A stretch of 64,000 nucleotides of DNA from Aquabacterium sp. CECT 9606 (lineage in GTDB: Bacteria > Pseudomonadota > Gammaproteobacteria > Burkholderiales > Burkholderiaceae_C): positions 124,001 to 188,000 of the forward strand of contig NZ_CAKKNB010000001.1 of the NCBI RefSeq assembly GCF_918741295.1, read 5' to 3'. A program made the translations under genes and the position numbers. Each line of letters begins with the position of its first letter. The stretch's first letter is position 1. Shown here piece after piece: positions 57,754-64,000 of this stretch. The notes beneath the pieces are model-generated. The model had not been told where the DNA came from and did no database searches. It saw only the letters and a program-made list of their open reading frames with translations.

Positions 57754-60108
57754 TCAAAGCTTGAAGCGAAGTTCGGCGAACAGCGTGCGCCCGGGGTAGG
57801 GGTGCGATTGGTAGGCTCGGGCATCCAGCGCATTGTTCACGCCCAGGGCCAGCTCCAATTGCCGTGTCATCTGGTGGCTGCCGCGCAGGTCCAGCTGGTT
57901 GACGCTGGAAACGCCGCCGTACACATGGGGGTTGATGTCGAGGTTGTAGACATCGTTGTAGGCGCGGCCTTCGTGGCGGTAGCCGGCGCTGAAGCGCCAA
58001 TCGGCGTTGAGCTGGTAGCCAGCCTGCACAGTGGCCCGCTCTTTGGGCACGCGCAACCACCACTTGCCGACCGACGTCGGGTCCTTGGCATTGGCCGCGA
58101 CCTTGGCATGGGTGAAGGCCAGGGTGGTGTCCAGTGACAGGCCACGGATGAACAGGTCTTGCGCTTGCCACGCGAACTCGATGCCCGAGGTCTTGACGCG
58201 GTCCACGTTTTGAACGCAGGTGTAGTTCAAGGCCACGGTGTTGGTCTTGCACACTGTGGCGTCGGTGGTGCTCTGCCGCAAGATGGCGTCTTTCACGTCC
58301 TCGTGGAACAGCGACACGCGCAGGCGTTGCGCATCCCAGGTTTTTTCGGCGCTCAATTCGACCGCGTCCGATGTTTCGGCTCGGAGGTCGGGGTCGGAAA
58401 AAGTGCGCGCCGTGGATGTGACCGTGCCGTTGTACAGCTCTTCAACATTGGGGAAGCGCACGCCGCGTCCGGCGCTGAGCTTGAGGATCAGGTCGTCGCG
58501 CACGCTCCAGGCCAGGGCGGCCTTGGGCGAGTGGCCGCGCAAGGTGCGTCGGGGGTAGACCTCGGCTTGGTTGAGGGCGAACTGGCGGCCATCCAAGGCG
58601 CGGAACTGCTCTTCGCGCCAGCCGAGGGTCAGCTTCAGGTCGTCTTGCAGGCGCCAGGCGTCTTGGGCATACAAGGCGATCACTTCGGTCTTGCCCCGGT
58701 AGTACTGGCTCAAGGTGCCTTCGCCCTGTCGCCAGTTGGTGGTGTCTGCCACCGTGTTGTCCAGCTTGTAAGCATTGCGGTGCAGGCCGAAGGCCAGGGC
58801 GTGGCGCCCATCGGTCCAGTCACCGGCGCTGGGCGTCCAGGTGCCTTGCACCTCGAAGGTGTTCCAGCCGGTGCCATCGCGGCGGGTCAGGGTGCCAGAG
58901 CTGCCACCGCTGCTGAGTGCCACTGGGTCTGGCTGGCTGGCCTGGCGCGCTTCATCGTTCAGGATGCGGTAGTCGGAGATCACCATCGAGCCGTTCCAGC
59001 CGCTGGCATTGCGCGTCTTCACCGTGGCACCGAGTTGCTGGTGGGATTCGTCACGGGTGGAGGGGGCGAATGAAGAATCGACGATCCTGAAGATGTTGCC
59101 GTTGTGGCTGACGTCGCCCTTCCAGACGGGGTCGCCGTTGGCATCGCGCAAAAACGTGACGTTGCGGGTCTTTGATTGGTTGCCCCACCAAGAGGCCATC
59201 ACGCTGCCTTCCACCGTGGGCGTGAAGCGATAGCCCGCCCGCAGGTTCACCGTGTCTTGTACCGTTTGATCGATGGCCCCGGCATTGGCGCCGAAGATGG
59301 CGCGTTTCAGGCCTTTGGGGTCGGTGTCGTAGACCACGCCGGTCACGGGGGTCACGGCGGTTGGCGAAGGATTGGTGGGTGGGACGAACACGCCGCTGGC
59401 GTTGGCCAACCCAGTGCCATACTGCATCGGCTGCGAGGTCGAATCCTGGTGGTTCACATCACCGCTGAACCACAGGCCCGTGTCCAGCCTTTGTCCCAAA
59501 TGCAGTGACATCTGCTGGGCGTCGTAGTGGTCCTTGTGCCCATACTGGTCAAAGCTTTGGCGGGCCGCGATCACCCGCCCCGAAACCTCCAGGCCCTTGG
59601 GCGCGCGCTGGCTCACAGCCACGGTGGTGCCCATCGAGTTGCCCGGCAGCAATGCCGAATAGGGCCCGTAGAGCATGTCCACGCGTTCGATCGCTTCGGG
59701 CGAGATCATGTTCCAGCGCGGCGCGTCAAAGCGGCCCAGGAAGTTCGAGATCAGGTAGCCATCCAGGTAGACCAGCGCGCGCGAAGGCTGCAGGGTGCCG
59801 AAGCTGCGGCCGGCCACCAGGGCATTGCGGTCGCCGATGTAGCGCTTGCGCACGGTGGTGTTGGGCTGGTATTGCAGCGCGTCTTCCGGATTGACCAGAT
59901 TCTGGTCGCGCAGTTGATCGAAGGTTTTAGTGGCGGTGGATCCCGGCAAACCGGCGGGCAGGCCGCTGCGGGCGGTGCCTTTCGATCCAGTGACGACCAC
60001 AGGGGCCAGTTCGTTATCGGTGGCCACGCCTTGGGCGTGGGCGAGGGGCAGGCAGGTGGCGGCGCAGGCCAGCGCCAAAGCGTGCAATCGCACGTGGAAC
60101 GGAAACAT
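57754..60108 (-). CDS. TonB-dependent outer-membrane receptor
   Basis: 784-aa receptor with a signal peptide (MFPFHVRLHALALACAATCL..AHAQG), a plug domain (APVVVTGSKGTARSG, IERVDMLYGPYSALLPGNSM) and a 22-strand beta barrel ending in the outer-membrane signature ...YPGRTLFAELRFKL. The ligand cannot be read from sequence. Adjacent PepSY and DUF2946 genes suggest a metal or metal chelate, with copper or iron most likely. Confidence 0.9.
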   Translation of the reverse strand: MFPFHVRLHALALACAATCLPLAHAQGVATDNELAPVVVTGSKGTARSGLPAGLPGSTATKTFDQLRDQNLVNPEDALQYQPNTTVRKRYIGDRNALVAGRSFGTLQPSRALVYLDGYLISNFLGRFDAPRWNMISPEAIERVDMLYGPYSALLPGNSMGTTVAVSQRAPKGLEVSGRVIAARQSFDQYGHKDHYDAQQMSLHLGQRLDTGLWFSGDVNHQDSTSQPMQYGTGLANASGVFVPPTNPSPTAVTPVTGVVYDTDPKGLKRAIFGANAGAIDQTVQDTVNLRAGYRFTPTVEGSVMASWWGNQSKTRNVTFLRDANGDPVWKGDVSHNGNIFRIVDSSFAPSTRDESHQQLGATVKTRNASGWNGSMVISDYRILNDEARQASQPDPVALSSGGSSGTLTRRDGTGWNTFEVQGTWTPSAGDWTDGRHALAFGLHRNAYKLDNTVADTTNWRQGEGTLSQYYRGKTEVIALYAQDAWRLQDDLKLTLGWREEQFRALDGRQFALNQAEVYPRRTLRGHSPKAALAWSVRDDLILKLSAGRGVRFPNVEELYNGTVTSTARTFSDPDLRAETSDAVELSAEKTWDAQRLRVSLFHEDVKDAILRQSTTDATVCKTNTVALNYTCVQNVDRVKTSGIEFAWQAQDLFIRGLSLDTTLAFTHAKVAANAKDPTSVGKWWLRVPKERATVQAGYQLNADWRFSAGYRHEGRAYNDVYNLDINPHVYGGVSSVNQLDLRGSHQMTRQLELALGVNNALDARAYQSHPYPGRTLFAELRFKL

Positions 60109-60169
60109 GTTTGAAACTCCAGGTCGGATCGGGTCGCCCAGCCAAAGCCGGGCGGTGCTCAGGGGCGGA

Positions 60170-60574
60170 TCAGACTGAAGTGGGCGGTGCGCGTGCTTGC
60201 GGTGGTGCCCACGCGAACAGGCTGCGTGGGGCGTGCAGGAAAAGGAAGGGCAGCTCGTCGGTGAGCGGCGTGGCCATGGCCATCACCGGCGGCGGTGCTG
60301 GCAGCATGGCGGCATCGTGCCCCTGCACCAGGCAGAAAGGGCAGTGCTCACCAGCATGCTCGCCACTGGGCAGGCTGCCATTGGCATCGGCCCGGTCAGA
60401 GGTGGTCATGGCGATCAGCTTGTTGCCCGTGCTGGAACACACCTCGACCCAGGTGATGGGCGCATGCGACCAGGCCCGCACGCCATGGGACACCGTGGGC
60501 GCGAGCGCGCCCAGCAGGATCGCGCAAAGAGCGATCCAGGCAGTCCAGCGGCGGTGAAGGCGTGAGAAGACCAT
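60170..60574 (-). CDS. DUF2946 family protein
   Basis: 134-aa protein with an N-terminal membrane helix (RRWTAWIALCAILLGALAPT) and the family motif EHCPFCLVQGHD, whose HCxxC could bind a metal. DUF2946 proteins commonly sit next to TonB receptors of copper or cobalt type. The frame opens at 60721, but the ATG at 60574 precedes the helix. It lies between the dioxygenase and receptor genes on the same strand. Confidence 0.82.
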   Translation of the reverse strand: MVFSRLHRRWTAWIALCAILLGALAPTVSHGVRAWSHAPITWVEVCSSTGNKLIAMTTSDRADANGSLPSGEHAGEHCPFCLVQGHDAAMLPAPPPVMAMATPLTDELPFLFLHAPRSLFAWAPPQARAPPTSV

Positions 60575-60579
60575 GGGCC

Positions 60580-61323
60580 TCAAGTGTACGTGCTGGGGCC
60601 CTGGAAGCCGTCGGCGCGGTAGGTCAGCACCAGGGTGTCCCGCCAGCCGTGTTCGCCCAAGGGCTGGATGGGGGTGGATTCGTGGATCACGCGGGCGTCG
60701 TCCAGCAGCAGCACGCTCCACGGCTCGTTCAAGGTGAAACGCACGCCGTGCGGGCCATCGGCTTCGAAGACACGTGTTTCACCCCCCTTGACCTGGTGGC
60801 GCCCGACCATCACGACCGCCACGAAATCCACGCCATCGCGGTGGGCGCCCTCAGGGGTGGGGCGGCCGATGCCGCCAGCGGTGTCCACGCGGAACTGGTG
60901 CGCCTCAATGAACCACCGGGCGACCGGCTTGGTGGCATTGAACTGCTGGCCCAGCAAGGTCAACAAATGGCGCCAGGCGGGATGTTGGCTGAGCTCGGCG
61001 TCGACGGGTTCGAACCAGCGTTCAAAGCCGCCGTGCAGCGCGTTATAGGTCACGGGTTGCCAGTGGGCGCGGTGAGGAGCCTGGGTCAGCGTGCCGTCAA
61101 TGTTGTCCAGCACATAGCAGCTGTGGCGGCGAAAGCGGTAGTGGCCGCCATCGCGCAAGTGGGTGTCGGCAGGCAGCTGGTTCCAGGTGGCGCGCAAGGG
61201 CTCCAGCTCGGGCTCGCTCACGTTCAAGGCGGGCAGCAGGTCGGCGGGGCTCAGCAAGGCCCAGCCTTGGCTTTGCAATTGGGCGGGCAGTTCCGCAGGA
61301 GAGGTGGGCTTGACGGCGTTCAT
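60580..61323 (-). CDS. 2-oxoglutarate/Fe(II) dioxygenase family protein (2OG-Fe_Oxy_2 type)
   Basis: 247-aa protein resembling the PF10014 dioxygenases, which include amino-acid hydroxylases. The iron ligands are probably His and Asp in GAHRDGVDFV and a distal His in ARVIHESTPI; the 2OG-binding arginine may be in GWRDTLVLTYR. The substrate is unknown. The ATG at 61323 is chosen over 61431. It is the first gene of the TonB-receptor block and lies 34 bp after fdhD. Confidence 0.8.
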   Translation of the reverse strand: MNAVKPTSPAELPAQLQSQGWALLSPADLLPALNVSEPELEPLRATWNQLPADTHLRDGGHYRFRRHSCYVLDNIDGTLTQAPHRAHWQPVTYNALHGGFERWFEPVDAELSQHPAWRHLLTLLGQQFNATKPVARWFIEAHQFRVDTAGGIGRPTPEGAHRDGVDFVAVVMVGRHQVKGGETRVFEADGPHGVRFTLNEPWSVLLLDDARVIHESTPIQPLGEHGWRDTLVLTYRADGFQGPSTYT

Positions 61324-61357
61324 GCGCCAATGGTCGCATGTTTGCGAGGGGCTCAGC

Positions 61358-62182
61358 TCAGGCAAAGGCGCTGAAGCGCTCGTCGCGGCACCAGGCCCAC
61401 AGGCGCAACTGGCCTGCTTGCGCTGCATCAATGGCCAGCGAGGTGGGCGCCGACACGGTGGCCAGCAAGGGCACGCCCGCGCGGATGCATTTGTGCACCA
61501 ACTCGTGGCTCGCGCGGCTGGTCATCAGCACCCAGCCTTCGTCGATGGCTGCGCCAGACCGCGCCAGGTGGCCCAGCAGTTTGTCGAGCGCGTTGTGCCG
61601 GCCGACGTCTTCGAACACTTGCCGCAACTGTCCTTGTGGTGAGACCCAGGCGGCCGCGTGCAGAGCGCCGGTCAAGGCGTTGAGGACTTGCCGGCCGGGC
61701 AGTTCAAGCAAGGCTGCGTGCACGGCACACTGGGCTTGGACATCGTTGGTGCGCCACTCCGTGAGCCAGTCCGGGACGGACCAGTTGGCCGGCCGGGCGG
61801 GTGCCTGTGCCCATTGCTGCAAGCTCTCCATGCCGCACACACCGCAACCCGTGCGCCCCGACATCTGGCGGCGGCGCTCTTGAAGCTTTGCAAAACTGCG
61901 CGTGGCCACTTCAAGCCGCACTTCCCAACCCAGCGAGGTGTGCACCACGTCAATGCCATAGCACTGAGCCACCTCGTCCAACAGGCCTTCGCTCAGCGCA
62001 AAGCCCAGGCCCAGCTCGGCCAGGTTCAAAGGCGTGGCCATCATCACCACGTGCGACACACCATTGAACAGCAAGGCCACGGGGGCCTCCACGGCCACGG
62101 CTTCGTCGCCTGCCGTGGTGGCCGCATCCGGGCCGAACCGCAGCACTGGCCGCTCACACCAGCCGGACTTGCTCAAGCTCAT
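61358..62182 (-). CDS. fdhD: Formate dehydrogenase accessory sulfurtransferase FdhD
   Basis: 274-aa FdhD protein. The two catalytic cysteines are in RTGCGVCGME, and the family blocks FEDVGRHNALDKLLG and MTSRASHELVHKC are clear. It transfers sulfur to the molybdenum cofactor, which formate dehydrogenases need for activity. Its ATG overlaps the stop of the molybdopterin oxidoreductase upstream (ATGA at 62179-62182), tying the two functionally. Confidence 0.93.
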   Translation of the reverse strand: MSLSKSGWCERPVLRFGPDAATTAGDEAVAVEAPVALLFNGVSHVVMMATPLNLAELGLGFALSEGLLDEVAQCYGIDVVHTSLGWEVRLEVATRSFAKLQERRRQMSGRTGCGVCGMESLQQWAQAPARPANWSVPDWLTEWRTNDVQAQCAVHAALLELPGRQVLNALTGALHAAAWVSPQGQLRQVFEDVGRHNALDKLLGHLARSGAAIDEGWVLMTSRASHELVHKCIRAGVPLLATVSAPTSLAIDAAQAGQLRLWAWCRDERFSAFA

Positions 62183-64000
62183 GCGCGCGGGCCTGGCTGT
62201 GCCGGGCTTTCAGGCAGGCCGCAGTGGTCGGCGGGTTCGCCCACTGGGGCCTGGCTGGCCGTGAGCCGCACCGGGATGTACTTGGAGGTGGGCGTGCCCG
62301 CGCCTTCGGCCACGCTGTGCAGTGGTACCAGCGGGTTGGTCTCGGGGTAGTAGGCGGCCAGGCAGCCGCGGGGGATGTCATAGGCCACCAGCTTGAACTG
62401 CGGCGCGCTGCGGTCAATGCCATCGTCGCTGATGGTGTGCAGATCAACCCAGTCACCCGCCTTGAAGCCCAGGGCCTGGAGGTCATCGGCATGGATGAAG
62501 ACCACGCGGCGTTGCCCCCACACGCCCCGGTAGCGGTCGTCCAGGCCATACAGCGTGGTGTTGTACTGGTCGTGCGAGCGCATGGTGGCCAGCGTGAACA
62601 CCGTGGCCATCGGGTTTTGCCGGCGGGAACGGTGCACCACGGTGTCTTGTGAAATGGGGTGGGCATGGAACTGGGCCTTGCCCGATGCCGTGGCCCACAC
62701 GCGTTCACTGGCGGTGTTGCGCAAACGGAAACCGCCGGGTGTGCGCACGCGTTGGTTGAAGCCCGCAAACTCATCCAGCGTGGCCTCGATGCGTTCGCGG
62801 ATGCGGTCGTAGTCTTCCACCATCCATTGCCAGCGTTGCCGGCTGCCCAACGTGGCCTCGGCCAGGCGGGCCACGATGGCCGGCTCGGACAGCAGGTGCT
62901 CGCTGGCCGGGGCATTGGTGCCATGCGACAGGTGAACCATGCTCATCGAGTCTTCCACCGTCACGCTTTGCGGCCCACCGGTTTGCTCGTCGGCCTCGGT
63001 GCGGCCCAGGCAGGGCAGGATCAGCGCGGCGCGGCCATGCACCACGTGGCTGCGGTTCAGTTTGGTGGACACCTGCACGGTCAGCTCGCAGCGGCGCAGC
63101 GCGGCCCAGGTGCGCGGCGTGTCGGGCGTGGCGGCCGCGAAGTTGCCGCCCATGCCAAAGAAGACCTTGGCGCGGCCATCGGCCATGGCCGCGATGGTTT
63201 CGACCGTGTCAAAGCCCTGCGCGCGCGGTGGCTTGAAGCCCAGCACCTGCTCCATGCGGTCGAGGAAAGCCGCGCTGGGTTTTTCATAAATGCCCATGGT
63301 GCGGTCACCCTGCACATTGCTGTGGCCACGCACCGGGCAGGCCCCCGCGCCCGGCTTGCCGATGTGCCCGCCCACCAGCAAGAGGTTGCTCAGCATCTGG
63401 ATGGTGCCCACGGCGTGAGGGTGCTGGGTGATGCCCATGCCCCAACACACGATGAGGCTTTTGGCACGGCGCACCACGTTTGCCGCCTCAAGCAGCTGGC
63501 CGCGGCTCAAGCCGGATTCGCGTTCGATCAAGGCCCAGTCCTCGGCCCGCAGGTCGGTGACCAAGGTGCCAAAGCCGGTGGTGTGCTCGGCGATGAAGGC
63601 ATGGTCCAGCACCGGCGGTGTGCCGTACAGGCGCGCTTCGTCATCCCAGGTCAGCAACTGCTTGAGCAGGCCCTTGACCACGGCCAGGTCGCCCCCGATG
63701 CGCGGCTGGTAGTACTGCGAACTGATGCGCGTGGAGCCGCCGGTCGTCATCTCGATCGCGCTTTGCGGATCGGCGAAGCGCTCAAGGCCCCGCTCGCGCA
63801 AGGGGTTGAAGCTGACGATGCGAGCACCGCGCTTGGACGCTGCGCGCAACTCGGCCAGCATGCGTGGGTGGTTGGTGCCCGGGTTCTGGCCGAAGATGAG
63901 GATGGTGTCGGCCAGCGTGAAGTCGTCCAGCGTGACCGTGCCCTTGCCCACGCCGATGCTGCCTTTCAAGCCCACGCCGCTGGGCTCGTGGCACATGTTG
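62179..64000 (-). CDS. FdhF/YdeP-family molybdopterin oxidoreductase (partial)
   Basis: About 607 residues of a molybdopterin enzyme; the N-terminus lies beyond the window edge at 64000. Visible parts are MCHEPSGVGLKGSIGVGKGT, IFGQNPGTNHPRM, GHSNVQGDRTMG, and the molydop-binding C-terminal domain (TVFTLATMRSHDQYNTTLYG). These match the FdhF/YdeP family (single-subunit formate-dehydrogenase-like enzymes), probably oxidising formate. The coupled fdhD gene supports this. The formamidase at 6304 would also make formate, but the genes are 56 kb apart. Confidence 0.88.
   Translation of the reverse strand, partial: NMCHEPSGVGLKGSIGVGKGTVTLDDFTLADTILIFGQNPGTNHPRMLAELRAASKRGARIVSFNPLRERGLERFADPQSAIEMTTGGSTRISSQYYQPRIGGDLAVVKGLLKQLLTWDDEARLYGTPPVLDHAFIAEHTTGFGTLVTDLRAEDWALIERESGLSRGQLLEAANVVRRAKSLIVCWGMGITQHPHAVGTIQMLSNLLLVGGHIGKPGAGACPVRGHSNVQGDRTMGIYEKPSAAFLDRMEQVLGFKPPRAQGFDTVETIAAMADGRAKVFFGMGGNFAAATPDTPRTWAALRRCELTVQVSTKLNRSHVVHGRAALILPCLGRTEADEQTGGPQSVTVEDSMSMVHLSHGTNAPASEHLLSEPAIVARLAEATLGSRQRWQWMVEDYDRIRERIEATLDEFAGFNQRVRTPGGFRLRNTASERVWATASGKAQFHAHPISQDTVVHRSRRQNPMATVFTLATMRSHDQYNTTLYGLDDRYRGVWGQRRVVFIHADDLQALGFKAGDWVDLHTISDDGIDRSAPQFKLVAYDIPRGCLAAYYPETNPLVPLHSVAEGAGTPTSKYIPVRLTASQAPVGEPADHCGLPESPAQPGPRA

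Noticed and set aside
60109-60169. Cobalamin or other riboswitch before the TonB receptor
   Set aside because: The 61-bp gap is far too short, and no conserved B12-box sequence is visible.

Overview
The window is 64 kb of high-GC chromosomal DNA from a betaproteobacterium, most likely order Burkholderiales (Comamonadaceae or a close neighbour such as the Aquabacterium/Ideonella group). The evidence is the gene content and style: PhaM-type PHA granule regulator, Pil-Chp chemosensory genes, GspA/GspB, biuret/allophanate genes of the beta-rhizobial type, and tightly overlapping GTG/ATG-started operons. There is no rRNA, tRNA, CRISPR array, transposase or prophage that I can see.  Layout. (1) 9-3050: a NhaR-like LysR regulator divergent from a TerC-family membrane protein, followed by an overlapping MscS channel. 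(2) 3145-16715: a thirteen-gene plus-strand cluster for uptake and hydrolysis of small urea-like or amide nitrogen compounds. It holds a BMP-family ABC transporter (binding protein, two permeases, fused ATPase), a second TauABC-type transporter embedded inside the first, a formamidase-like amidase, a biuret hydrolase (BiuH), a second isochorismatase-fold hydrolase, allophanate hydrolase (AtzF), an AtzH-like DUF3225 protein and a GntR/FCD regulator. The inferred flow is (triuret or another ureide) -> biuret -> allophanate -> ammonia + CO2, with formamide as a side substrate. Two intergenic gaps inside this cluster (8046-8421 and 10209-10614) carry an unusual repeat family. (3) 16718-22421: minus-strand FAD-linked oxidase, a hypothetical protein, a FIST sensor protein and PhaM, divergent from a Tat-exported PhoD phosphatase. 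(4) 22442-28743: TetR regulator, BI-1 family protein, a second TerC/NhaR divergent pair, a degenerate GGDEF protein divergent from a Crp/Fnr regulator, an HNH endonuclease and a TetR regulator. (5) 28829-36946: fatty-acid beta-oxidation genes (acyl-CoA dehydrogenase, FadN-like bifunctional enzyme, thiolase, two tandem paralogous alpha/beta hydrolases, enoyl-CoA hydratase). (6) 37001-41978: minus-strand accessory genes (secreted glycosidase-like protein, metalloprotease, cytochrome b561, cytochrome c', unknown mono-haem protein). (7) 42177-49248: Pil-Chp type chemosensory operon (response regulators, CheW, PilJ, CheA hybrid). (8) 49303-56405: GspA, GspB, a flavin disulfide oxidoreductase, a sensor kinase, a metallophosphoesterase. 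(9) 56427-64000 on the minus strand: a molybdopterin oxidoreductase cut by the window edge, FdhD, a 2OG-Fe dioxygenase, DUF2946, a TonB receptor and a PepSY membrane protein.  The most interesting signal is the repeat family in the nitrogen cluster: four roughly 90-100 nt units, two per gap in inverted orientation. They share a conserved core, but their outer stems and inner hairpins differ in sequence while staying self-complementary, which is the pattern of compensatory change expected of a selected hairpin. One unit supplies a very strong Shine-Dalgarno sequence and start codon to a 39-codon ORF. That ORF ends in a duplicated, synonymously diverged copy of the biuH 3' end, overlapping the start codon of the next transporter gene. 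All functional calls rest on reading protein motifs by eye; no searches were run.
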